From positions 1 through 64,000 of the forward strand of contig JAAYQU010000047.1 of NCBI GenBank assembly GCA_012519055.1: a stretch of DNA of 64,000 nucleotides, written 5' to 3'. Shown here in pieces: positions 30,550 through 38,423 of the stretch; position 1 is the first letter of the stretch; every line of letters starts with the position of its first letter. A program made the translations under genes and the position numbers. The notes under the pieces were generated by a model. It worked only from the letters and a program-made list of their open reading frames with translations, did not search any database and was not told the DNA's origin. The DNA comes from Bacteroidales bacterium. GTDB lineage: Bacteria > Bacteroidota > Bacteroidia > Bacteroidales > Salinivirgaceae.

Positions 30550-33063
30550 GTGAATCGATATTTTTACATATTACTTTTATTACTATTAACATTTCCGATA
30601 GAATTATTATGGTCTCAAGATGAGTCTATTGATAAGCCAAAACCTTCTGTACAGAAAAAAAGCAAATCAATGCTAGAAATGCCAATAGATTATCAGGCTC
30701 AAGATACAATAAAAGTTTTTATCAGGAAAAAAAAGGAGGTTTTGATAGGTAATGCAAAGGTAACATATCAAAATATGGAACTTACGGCTGATTACATTGA
30801 AATCGACTTCGAAAAGGGAGAAGTGTTTGCAACTTGCAAACCCGACAGCACAGGGCAAATGTCTGGTTTTCCGGTATTTAAAGAGGGTCCGGACCAATTT
30901 GAGGCTTATTCTATTAGATATAATTTCAACACAAAGAAAGGTTTGATTCACGATGTTGTGACAGAACAAGATGGGGGGTTTTTACATAGCTCTACTACAA
31001 AAAAACACTCTGCCAATATTATTGATATTAAAAAGGGTAAATATACAACCTGCGAGAATGAGCATCCACATTTTTACATCGCTTTGTCAAAAGCTCGAAT
31101 TATCCAGAACGAAAAGATAGTTGCCGGACCAGCCTACTTGGTTATCGAAGACATACCTACACCCGTTGCTATTCCTTTCGGTTATTTCCCATTTACTAAA
31201 GAAAAAGCCTCTGGAATTATTATTCCATCTTATGGTGATAGTCGTGAAAGAGGCTTTTACCTTACTAATGGCGGATATTATTGGGCGGGCACTGATTACT
31301 TCGACTTTAGAATTTTAGGCTCAATTTACACAAAGGGTTCATGGGATTTGGAAGCAAGATCAAGATACAAACTACGTTACAAATTTGGAGGTGTTTTGGC
31401 ATTCAAAACCGAGAAAATAGTGATAGGCGAAAAAGGGACGTCTGACAGACAAGTGCGTGATGGATATGTATTTACATGGAACCATAACCAAGACCCTAAG
31501 GCTAACCCCTACCAACGTTTTGGAGCTAATGTTAATTTAAGGTCAACCTCATCTAATATCTACTCTACAAACCTTAATAACTATATTCAAAACACTGTGT
31601 CGAGCGATATCTCTTACCAGAGAACATTCTCGGGCACACCTTTTTCTCTATCTGCTAATGCTAAGCACGTTTTAAACACAATTGATACAAGTGTTACACT
31701 TACTCTACCAACAGCAACACTTAATATGACACGACAAACTCCCTTTGCACGAAAAGAGAGAATTGGAAAACAAAAATGGTACGAAACAATTGGGATAACC
31801 TATAATGCAAACTTGCAAAACACTGCAAAAATGCACGAGCGTGACTTTTTTACCAACAGAATGAACGACAAATTCAAATATGGTGTCAATCACAACATAA
31901 ACTCAAATGCGTCACTAAAAGTGTTAAAGCATATTAATATAACGCCGCAAGCATCGTATAAAGAACGTTGGTATTTTGAGCAATTTAACAAGAAATTTAT
32001 CAAGGGAACAATGCATGATAGCCTAATGATAGACCCTCCAATACGAGACACAGTTATTGCTGATACTTCGCAAGGTTTTTACCGTGTTTGGGATTATAAC
32101 ACATCAGTAAGCATGAGCACCATGATATATGGTATGTTCAAGTTTCATCCAAAACTACCCGTAAAAGCCATAAGAGTTGTACATAAACCATCAATTTCAT
32201 TATCGTATAAGCCCGATTTTGGCGAACAAAAGTACGGATATTACAATCATGACACTATTGCGGCTTTAAACTACAACAGGTATGCAGGTAGTATTTTTGG
32301 AACTCCGTCGGTAGGAGAATCAAAGTCTATTTCGTTCAGCCTTAATAATAATGTTGAAATGAAAGTTCGAACCAGAAAAGATTCCCTAAATGATTCAAAA
32401 AAAATCACTATTTTCGATGCTATTGGGTTGTCAACAAACTACAACGCAGCTATAGATAGTCTAAACTGGTCACCACTTAGTTTTAATGCCCGAACTAAAC
32501 TATTCGATTTTTTGAACTTTAATTTAAGCGGAAGCATGGATTGGTACACATTTGATGAGGTTGCTATGCGGCGTATCAATAAATTTCAATACAAAGTCGA
32601 CAAAAAATTAGGACGACTGACCTCTGTTAACTTTACCGCTAATTTTAGCCTAAATTCAACATCTTTTGGCGATAAAAACGAACGCGTTAGTTTAGATCCA
32701 TATGACTACAATTACTATTATAACTATTTTGATATCCCCTGGTCAATTAGCGTTGGGTACACATATTCATACGCAAAGCCTGATACAAAAAAGCGTGTTA
32801 TTCAGAACGTTAACATTTCGGGAGACTTTAGTGTAACAAACAAATGGAAAATAAGCTATTCAACTGGTTATGACATCGAAAGGAAACAAATTTCACTTAC
32901 GAACTTGGGAATAACGAGAGATTTACACTGTTGGATAATGCGCTTCGAGTGGGTTCCATTTGGAGAGCGACAAAGCTACTTCTTTACAATTGGAGTTAAA
33001 TCAAGTATTTTACAAGACCTTAAATTTGATAAACGAGAATATTATTTCGATACTGTACGATAA
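30550..33063 (+). CDS. lptD: LPS-assembly outer-membrane protein LptD (Bacteroidetes type)
   Basis: LptD places lipopolysaccharide in the outer leaflet of the outer membrane. The 837-residue protein has a signal peptide (about 1-22) from a GTG start, an LptA-like OstA domain at about 55-200 (IGNAKVTYQNMELTADYIEID, DVVTEQDGGFLHS) and a long C-terminal beta-barrel with many aromatic-ended strands. The segment IPTPVAIPFGYFPFTKEKASG is typical of this family. The paired cysteines of the E. coli protein are not conserved in the same way. Downstream genes (DUF2179, cinA) follow closely, so one transcript is likely. Confidence 0.9.
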   Translation: MNRYFYILLLLLLTFPIELLWSQDESIDKPKPSVQKKSKSMLEMPIDYQAQDTIKVFIRKKKEVLIGNAKVTYQNMELTADYIEIDFEKGEVFATCKPDSTGQMSGFPVFKEGPDQFEAYSIRYNFNTKKGLIHDVVTEQDGGFLHSSTTKKHSANIIDIKKGKYTTCENEHPHFYIALSKARIIQNEKIVAGPAYLVIEDIPTPVAIPFGYFPFTKEKASGIIIPSYGDSRERGFYLTNGGYYWAGTDYFDFRILGSIYTKGSWDLEARSRYKLRYKFGGVLAFKTEKIVIGEKGTSDRQVRDGYVFTWNHNQDPKANPYQRFGANVNLRSTSSNIYSTNLNNYIQNTVSSDISYQRTFSGTPFSLSANAKHVLNTIDTSVTLTLPTATLNMTRQTPFARKERIGKQKWYETIGITYNANLQNTAKMHERDFFTNRMNDKFKYGVNHNINSNASLKVLKHINITPQASYKERWYFEQFNKKFIKGTMHDSLMIDPPIRDTVIADTSQGFYRVWDYNTSVSMSTMIYGMFKFHPKLPVKAIRVVHKPSISLSYKPDFGEQKYGYYNHDTIAALNYNRYAGSIFGTPSVGESKSISFSLNNNVEMKVRTRKDSLNDSKKITIFDAIGLSTNYNAAIDSLNWSPLSFNARTKLFDFLNFNLSGSMDWYTFDEVAMRRINKFQYKVDKKLGRLTSVNFTANFSLNSTSFGDKNERVSLDPYDYNYYYNYFDIPWSISVGYTYSYAKPDTKKRVIQNVNISGDFSVTNKWKISYSTGYDIERKQISLTNLGITRDLHCWIMRFEWVPFGERQSYFFTIGVKSSILQDLKFDKREYYFDTVR

Positions 33064-33075
33064 ATCATTAATGAT

Positions 33076-33669
33076 ATGGACTCTTTTTACGACTCAAATC
33101 TGTTTTCTTATGTAGTATTGCCACTTCTTATATTTGTGGCACGCGTTATCGATGTTAGCATAGGTACGCTACGGATTATTTTCCTGTCAAAAGGATTTAA
33201 AAAGACCGCACCCATAATGGGTTTTTTTGAGGTTTTAATCTGGATTTTAGCAATTGGCGAGATAATGAAAAACCTAAATAACTGGAGTTGCTATCTTGGC
33301 TATGCAGCGGGCTTTGCTGCAGGAAATTATATAGGTATTCTCTTAGAAGAGAAGTTGGCAATGGGAATACATATTGTTAGGGTAATTACCGAAAAGGGTA
33401 CTAAACAACTGCTTAATAATTTCCACGACGCTGGTTTCGGAGCAACTGTTTTAGGGGGTGAAGGTCACAGCGGCAAAGTTGATGTTGTGTATGTAATAAT
33501 CAACAGAAAAGATTTACCAAAAGTTGAAAATATAATCGAAGCTCACAATCCTCAATCATTTTATTCTATTGAAGATATAAAACAGGTTAAGCATGGAATA
33601 TTTCCGACACCATCATTGAAAAACAAAAGATATAGAAGTCCATTTAATAGATTAAGAAAAGGAAAATAA
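33076..33669 (+). CDS. DUF5698/DUF2179 membrane protein (UPF0316)
   Basis: The 197-residue protein begins with three membrane segments (about 12-32, 45-65, 72-92; LIFVARVIDVSIGTLRIIF is the family signature of DUF5698). A soluble C-terminal DUF2179 domain follows (about 105-185; VITEKGTKQLLNNFHDAGFG, VVYVIINRKDLPKVENII). UPF0316 proteins are widely conserved but uncharacterised; DUF2179 alone has been linked to nucleotide or ion sensing by analogy only. It lies twelve bases after lptD and seven bases before cinA. Confidence 0.9.
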   Translation: MDSFYDSNLFSYVVLPLLIFVARVIDVSIGTLRIIFLSKGFKKTAPIMGFFEVLIWILAIGEIMKNLNNWSCYLGYAAGFAAGNYIGILLEEKLAMGIHIVRVITEKGTKQLLNNFHDAGFGATVLGGEGHSGKVDVVYVIINRKDLPKVENIIEAHNPQSFYSIEDIKQVKHGIFPTPSLKNKRYRSPFNRLRKGK

Positions 33670-33676
33670 AATTATC

Positions 33677-34942
33677 ATGTCAAAATATTCTGCTGTAATT
33701 GTCACTATAGGCGATGAAATATTAATAGGTCAAATATTAGACACTAATAGCCAGTGGCTTGCGAACAATCTTTTTTCTGAAGGCTTCACTATCGCTGAAA
33801 TAATAAGCATTGGCGACATCGCCGAAAAGCTTATCGAAGTTTTGGAATATGTCAACAACCGTTTTGATTTTGTTGTATTTACAGGTGGCTTAGGTCCTAC
33901 TAATGACGATAGAACTAAGGTTATACTAAACAATTGGTTTGGAGCTAAGTTGGTTTTAAACCATGATGTTTTGTCTGATATCTCCGAAATGCATTTTAGA
34001 CGACACGGAAATAAAAATCTTAACCAACGAAATCACGATCAAGCAATGGTTCCCGACTGTTGCACTGTTCTAAGGAATGAAGTTGGCACCGCACCCGGTA
34101 TGGTATTCTCAAAGGATGATAGCAAAACTATCTTTGCAATTCTGCCGGGAGTTCCTTTTGAGATGAAGTGGTTATATGAAAATAGATTAAAGGAGATAAT
34201 CAATTCCAAATTCGACTTAATCCCACAAACCTACGACCTGTTTCATGTAATGGGTATTTCAGAATCAGCTCTTGCCCATCTGTTAGAGGATTGGGAAGAA
34301 CAGTTGCCCGATGAATGGAAGCCCGCATACTTGCCCGCCGCAGGAATTATAAAATTGAGAGTTTTTCGCCCACAACCTGTTACAGAGCACTATAAACAGA
34401 GCATTGACACTTTGAAAAATCTTTTGGGTGAAAAACTAATTGCAAAAGACCAGGATACAATTCTTGATACAGTTGCTAAATTACTAGTATCCAATAAATT
34501 AACCATTGGAACTGCCGAGAGTTGCACCGGAGGAAATATTGCACGAGTCTTTACCCAAAAAGCCGGTGCAAGCGACTATTTTAAAGGCTCGATTGTATCC
34601 TATTCGAATGAGATTAAAACCAACATCCTAAAAGTTGATGAGAAATCTATAGAAAAGTTTGGTGCTGTTAGCCAAGAGGTTGTGGAACAGATGAGCGCAG
34701 GGGCACAAAAAATACTTAATTGCGATATCGTAGTATCAACAACAGGTATAGCTGGTCCCACTGGTGGAACTGAACAGAAACCAGTTGGCACAGTTTGGAT
34801 ATCAGTATATTTTAAGGGCAAGTTCTTTACAGAGAAGTATCTATTTGGAAAAACAAGAGAAATAAACATAGAGCGAACTACTAATAGTGCAATATATTTG
34901 TTATACAAGGTTTTAAAGAATTTATATAAACCTTTAGTTTAA
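33677..34942 (+). CDS. cinA: CinA-family nicotinamide-nucleotide amidohydrolase
   Basis: The 421-residue two-domain protein has an N-terminal MoCF-binding/COG1058 domain (VTIGDEILIGQILDTNSQWL, FTGGLGPTNDDRTK), then a C-terminal PncC deamidase domain (AESCTGGNIA, FKGSIVSYSNEIK, STTGIAGPTGGTEQKPVG). The family recycles nicotinamide mononucleotide by deamidation and hydrolyses ADP-ribose. It sits at the head of the conserved Bacteroidetes order cinA, rpmB, rpmG, DUF4295, ftsY, rimO, with the ribosomal genes under their own promoter. Confidence 0.95.
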   Translation: MSKYSAVIVTIGDEILIGQILDTNSQWLANNLFSEGFTIAEIISIGDIAEKLIEVLEYVNNRFDFVVFTGGLGPTNDDRTKVILNNWFGAKLVLNHDVLSDISEMHFRRHGNKNLNQRNHDQAMVPDCCTVLRNEVGTAPGMVFSKDDSKTIFAILPGVPFEMKWLYENRLKEIINSKFDLIPQTYDLFHVMGISESALAHLLEDWEEQLPDEWKPAYLPAAGIIKLRVFRPQPVTEHYKQSIDTLKNLLGEKLIAKDQDTILDTVAKLLVSNKLTIGTAESCTGGNIARVFTQKAGASDYFKGSIVSYSNEIKTNILKVDEKSIEKFGAVSQEVVEQMSAGAQKILNCDIVVSTTGIAGPTGGTEQKPVGTVWISVYFKGKFFTEKYLFGKTREINIERTTNSAIYLLYKVLKNLYKPLV

Positions 34943-35026
34943 ATTTAAATAAACAGCAAATTGTTGTGAACTAAAACTTTTTACGAAAAAAACAACAAAA
35001 GAGTTGTGTAAATAAAAAATTTACCC

Positions 35027-35034
35027 GATATTTG
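35027..35034 (+). promoter_or_regulatory. Likely -7 box of the rpmB operon
   Basis: GATATTTG differs from TAnnTTTG at one base. A GTTG/TTG element at 35003-35006 gives a 20-base spacer. The predicted leader to rpmB is about 35 bases. Confidence 0.45.
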
Positions 35035-35074
35035 CACTCCGAAAAATAAACAAAAGATTTAAACATAATTATAG

Positions 35075-35317
35075 ATGTCACGAGTTTGTCAAATAACAGG
35101 AAAAAAGATGATGGTCGGTAATAATGTTTCGCACTCAAACCGTAGAACAAAAAGACGTTTTTACCCCAACATATTTAAGAAAAGATTCTACATTCCTGAA
35201 GAAGATCGTTGGATTACTCTAAGAGTATCAGCCAATGGAATTAGAACAATCAACAAAAACGGGCTATTAAATAGCCTTAAAGAAGCCCAAAAAAAAGGTT
35301 TTATTAAAAGTTATTAA
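35075..35317 (+). CDS. rpmB: Ribosomal protein bL28
   Basis: The 80-residue basic protein begins MSRVCQITGKKMMVGNNVSH and contains RRTKRRFYPN and RVSANGIRTINKNG, the bL28 signatures. Only one cysteine remains at the N terminus, so it is the zinc-free form. It is the first gene of a three-gene ribosomal operon. Confidence 0.97.
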   Translation: MSRVCQITGKKMMVGNNVSHSNRRTKRRFYPNIFKKRFYIPEEDRWITLRVSANGIRTINKNGLLNSLKEAQKKGFIKSY

Positions 35318-35328
35318 TTTAGATTACA

Positions 35329-35517
35329 ATGGGAAAGAAAGCAAAAGGCAATCGTATACAAGTAATTCTTGAGTGCACTGAGCATAAAGAGAGTGGAATG
35401 CCTGGAACATCGAGGTATATAACCACTAAAAACCGGAAAAACACAACCGGAAGAATGGAATTAAAAAAATACAACCCAATATTAAAACGCATGACATTAC
35501 ATCGCGAAATTAAATAA
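35329..35517 (+). CDS. rpmG: Ribosomal protein bL33
   Basis: The 62-residue protein ([38 protein letters not shown]) is the bL33 of Bacteroidetes. A single Cys is left from the four-cysteine zinc site, so it is a zinc-independent form. It lies 11 bases after rpmB and nine before the DUF4295 gene. Confidence 0.97.
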   Translation: MGKKAKGNRIQVILECTEHKESGMPGTSRYITTKNRKNTTGRMELKKYNPILKRMTLHREIK

Positions 35518-35526
35518 ATATTAGTC

Positions 35527-35685
35527 ATGGCAAAGAAAGCAGTAGCAACATTGAGAAAAGGTGGCAGCACAAAAGGTTACGCCAAAGTTATTAAAATGGT
35601 AAAATCTCCAAAAACTGGATCTTATCAGTTTAAAGAAGATGTTGTACCACAAGAAGAGATAAAAAATTTCTTTAGCAAAAAATAG
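35527..35685 (+). CDS. DUF4295 protein, Bacteroidetes-specific ribosomal protein (bL38)
   Basis: This 52-residue, strongly basic protein begins MAKKAVATLRKGGSTKGYAK and ends EEIKNFFSKK. It matches the DUF4295 family that always follows rpmG in Bacteroidetes. From memory, this family was identified as an extra large-subunit protein, called bL38, in the Flavobacterium johnsoniae ribosome structure. The operon ends with the terminator 27 bases further on. Confidence 0.9.
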   Translation: MAKKAVATLRKGGSTKGYAKVIKMVKSPKTGSYQFKEDVVPQEEIKNFFSKK

Positions 35686-35711
35686 TTTTTTGTTCATACT
35701 TTTATGCATTT

Positions 35712-35735
35712 AAGCCTTCCTTGGGAGGCTTTTTT
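35712..35735 (+). terminator. Terminator of the rpmB-rpmG-DUF4295 operon
   Basis: AAGCCT and AGGCTT pair around an eight-base loop, with TTTTT immediately after the stem. Confidence 0.85.
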
Positions 35736-35753
35736 GCGTTATATTAACAACTA

Positions 35754-36100
35754 AGCAATTAACAATGAGCAATGAACAATTAGCAATTTAGTTAAAAGTT
35801 GAAAGTGGTTGGTGGTTGGTAAGTGGTGAATGGTGAATGGTGAATGGTGAATGGTGAATGGTGAGTAGTGAATGGTAAGTGGTGAAAATCAATCATATTT
35901 TAAAGACGTAGTCTTTCCTTAATATTCCTTAACTCCTAATTGGTTTAATTTAATGGTCGGAAGACCGAAGTCTGAAGTCAGAAGACAGAAAAACGAAAAG
36001 TCGAAGCCTATTTCAAAAAAGACACAACTCGTTCCACGCAAGACGCACCTTTTACCTTGTACCTTTTACCTTGCACCTTGTTCCTTGCAACTCGCAACTT
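35754..36100 (+). repeat. Compound cluster of four heptad tandem-repeat families
   Basis: Array A, 35754-35788: five AGCAATT-type units. Array B, 35791-35888: fourteen in-phase units from GTTAAAA and GTTGAAA through GTGGTTG to GTGAATG. Array C, 35956-36004: seven GTCTGAA-type units (GTCGGAA, GACCGAA, GTCTGAA, GTCAGAA, GACAGAA, AAACGAA, AAGTCGA). Array D, 36045-36100: eight units GCACCTT, TTACCTT, GTACCTT and so on to GCAACTT. Unit sequences differ completely between arrays, yet the 7-base period is strict in each. Confidence 0.9.
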
Positions 36101-36140
36101 TGTAAATTGTCAAACACGTTGTTTATTTGATGTTTTTATA

Positions 36141-36148
36141 TAACTTTG
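36141..36148 (+). promoter_or_regulatory. Promoter of ftsY
   Basis: TAACTTTG matches the -7 consensus TAnnTTTG. GTTG at 36118-36121 gives a -33 element at exactly 19 bases. The predicted leader to the ATG is about 25 bases. Confidence 0.6.
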
Positions 36149-36180
36149 TTCGTCTAAATTAGTTCACTAAAAATAATACT

Positions 36181-37125
36181 ATGTTCTTTTTCTCAAAAGA
36201 CAAAAAAGAGACTCTTGATAAAGGGCTCCATAAAACACGAGAAAGTGTTTTGTATAAACTCGGTAGAGCAATACTCGGCAAATCAAAAGTTGATAATGAA
36301 GTACTTGACAATCTCGAAGAAGTGCTGCTTTCATCTGATGTTGGTGTCGACACCACTTTGAGAATTATTGAGTCAGTAGAAAAGCGCATCAAAAGAGATA
36401 AGTACGTTAACACTGATGAGCTGAATAATGTCTTAAAGCAAGAGATAGCTGCTCTATTAGAAGAAAACGACAACGAAGATGAAATGGGGTTTAATCCACC
36501 GGAAAACAAAAAACCTTACGTAATACTGGTTGTTGGCGTTAATGGTGTAGGCAAGACAACAACTATCGGGAAGTTGGCATACCAATTCAAACAGAGTGGT
36601 AACTCGGTTATGTTAGGAGCAGCTGACACTTTTCGAGCGGCAGCCGTTGAACAGCTTGTTATTTGGGGCGAACGTGTTGGGGTTCCGGTTATTAAGCAAC
36701 AAATGGGAGCTGATCCTGCTTCTGTTGCTTTCGATACAGTTAAATCTGCCGTAGCAAACAATATAGATGTTGTTTTAATTGATACTGCAGGAAGACTGCA
36801 CAACAAAATCAACCTAATGAACGAACTTACCAAAATAAGGAAAGTGATTCAAAAGATTGTTCCAGAGGGACCTCATCAGGTTTTGTTAGTTTTAGACGGT
36901 AGCACAGGACAGAACGCTTTTGAACAAGCAAAACAGTTTACTGCTGCTACAAAAGTTACCGACTTGGCACTGACCAAGTTAGACGGAACAGCAAAAGGTG
37001 GCGTTGTTATTGGTATCTCTGACCAATTTAAAATTCCGGTACGCTATATTGGTGTGGGTGAGGGAATTGAAAATTTGCAGCTGTTTAACAAAGCTGAGTT
37101 TGTGGATTCGCTGTTTAAAAGCTGA
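36181..37125 (+). CDS. ftsY: Signal recognition particle receptor FtsY
   Basis: FtsY is the GTPase that docks SRP-ribosome complexes at the membrane. The 314-residue protein has only a short basic N terminus in place of the long acidic A domain of E. coli, then the N helical bundle and the G domain: GVNGVGKTT at 119-127, DTFRAAAVEQL, DTAGRLHNKINLMNEL and TKLDGTAKGG. It has its own promoter and is normally followed directly by rimO in Bacteroidetes. Here two extra genes separate them. Confidence 0.97.
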   Translation: MFFFSKDKKETLDKGLHKTRESVLYKLGRAILGKSKVDNEVLDNLEEVLLSSDVGVDTTLRIIESVEKRIKRDKYVNTDELNNVLKQEIAALLEENDNEDEMGFNPPENKKPYVILVVGVNGVGKTTTIGKLAYQFKQSGNSVMLGAADTFRAAAVEQLVIWGERVGVPVIKQQMGADPASVAFDTVKSAVANNIDVVLIDTAGRLHNKINLMNELTKIRKVIQKIVPEGPHQVLLVLDGSTGQNAFEQAKQFTAATKVTDLALTKLDGTAKGGVVIGISDQFKIPVRYIGVGEGIENLQLFNKAEFVDSLFKS

Positions 37126-37177
37126 TAGTAAGACTGATAAACCTTTCAATAAATCGAGTTATTGCTATATGTAATAA

Positions 37178-37747
37178 ATGAAAAAAAACTTTTACATAAT
37201 TGCATTGATTGTTTTGATTCCCGGCTGTGGAATTTTAATTAACCCGATTGTAGAACAGATAACTGACTCTTTCGTGGATTGTGCACAAGAAATGGAAATT
37301 GATAGTTGTGAGCAAACTTTGATTTCGCTAGTAATAGCTAAGCGATTTACTGAACAAAAGTTTCCTGAAAGCCTTGACCAATTGAATTATATAAACATGG
37401 AAAACTCAATTGATTCAACACAATTTACAGATTCAGAGAAAAAAGAATATAAAGAAAGCATTGGGACAATAACAAATAATTGGATATTGCCATGGACTAA
37501 TGACTGTAAGCAAAATTTTGACACAGTTTCTATGTTTCCGTATTCAGTAGATTCTTTAAAACTAGGTTGGACAAAGACCTCATATTTAGAAAATTTATCA
37601 AAAAAAATAGTTAAAGAAAGTTGGATGTTAAAAGTAAAATCAGATTCGATAATTGAGCCATATCTCATTGATTTCAAAATTAAAGTTATAGATTCAACGG
37701 GTAGAGTTATATCGATAATGACAGGAATGGAGAAACAAGATGAATAA
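37178..37747 (+). CDS. Lipoprotein of unknown function, between ftsY and rimO
   Basis: The 189-residue protein has a lipoprotein signal ending LIPGC at C17. A conserved-looking double cysteine region follows (DCAQEMEIDSCEQTL), and the rest is acidic with few hydrophobic stretches (ILPWTNDCKQNF, KVIDSTGRVISIM). I do not recognise the family. It interrupts a gene order that is normally compact in the phylum, and the 179 bases after it are unusually rich in short inverted repeats (TTGGT/ACCAA, GTTTTC/GAAAAC), so it may be an inserted gene. Confidence 0.6.
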   Translation: MKKNFYIIALIVLIPGCGILINPIVEQITDSFVDCAQEMEIDSCEQTLISLVIAKRFTEQKFPESLDQLNYINMENSIDSTQFTDSEKKEYKESIGTITNNWILPWTNDCKQNFDTVSMFPYSVDSLKLGWTKTSYLENLSKKIVKESWMLKVKSDSIIEPYLIDFKIKVIDSTGRVISIMTGMEKQDE

Positions 37748-37926
37748 AATACATCTGTCAATATAAAACAGTTGGAATTCAATGGTTTTGCGTGGTTTTG
37801 GTTCTCATACCAACGTTTTCCTCGATGGATACAGGCAAACTCCGAAAACACGACCGTTTCATTTTGTCAAGCGTTATGCCTCATATAGATATTTATTTAT
37901 GCACAATAATTTAAATTGATTTAAAA

Positions 37927-38412
37927 ATGAAAAGAGTAACAATTATTATGACCTTACTTACAGTTGTCTGTTCACTTACCTATGGACAATCTGTATCTGA
38001 TTCGATTTCAGTAAAAAAAGTATTTGGAGGATATCAGTTTTACCAAGGCGACAAAAAATTGGATATAAATCAACTTGTAAGCACAATGCAATCAAATGAA
38101 CAAGCCTACCAACAAATCAAATCTGCTAAAACAAAACATACCATAGCAACTATAATGTGCGGAGTTGGTGGTTTTTTGATAGGATGGCCTATAGGGGCAG
38201 CATTAGGTGGCGGAGAACCAAACTGGACAATGGCTGGTATTGGTGGAGGAATAATTGTTGTTTCTATACCAATTGTTAAAAGTTGTAATAAAAAATCAAT
38301 ACAAGCAGTTGAAACCTATAACAGTGGATTACGAACAAGTTCGTTTTGGGATAAAAATAAGCTAAAACTATCATTTACAGAAAACGGAATTGGACTGACA
38401 TTAAACTTTTGA
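37927..38412 (+). CDS. Small exported protein with glycine-rich membrane segment
   Basis: The 161-residue protein has a signal peptide (to about residue 20, ending LTYG). A short beta-type segment (VFGGYQFYQGDKKLDINQL) follows, then a helix and a glycine-rich hydrophobic hairpin (GVGGFLIGWPIGAALGGG, GIGGGIIVVSIPIV; about 77-120) reminiscent of glycine-zipper proteins. The last residues NGIGLTLNF end in Phe, as in outer-membrane proteins. I recognise a general resemblance to small Bacteroidetes exported proteins but no named family. rimO follows after 11 bases. Confidence 0.6.
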   Translation: MKRVTIIMTLLTVVCSLTYGQSVSDSISVKKVFGGYQFYQGDKKLDINQLVSTMQSNEQAYQQIKSAKTKHTIATIMCGVGGFLIGWPIGAALGGGEPNWTMAGIGGGIIVVSIPIVKSCNKKSIQAVETYNSGLRTSSFWDKNKLKLSFTENGIGLTLNF

Positions 38413-38423
38413 GAACTACTTAA

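Larger units (their letters stand above)
35686..36180. other. 495-base gap holding a terminator, compound heptad cluster and ftsY promoter
   Basis: The gap has no ORF. After the terminator it is filled by four different 7-base repeat arrays, one AAAGAC-GTA-GTCTTT hairpin (35902-35916) with arms like those at 14186-14229, and finally a TAACTTTG promoter box before ftsY. Details are under the repeat entry. Confidence 0.75.

Noticed and set aside
35754-36100. CRISPR-like array
   Set aside because: Units are seven bases, contiguous and without spacers; no cas gene is present.
37748-37926. Integron attC-like site after the 37178-37747 gene (short inverted repeats and GCGTTATGCC)
   Set aside because: The core GTTATGC does not fit GTTRRRY, no matching RYYYAAC partner was found at the other end, and no integrase or second cassette is present.
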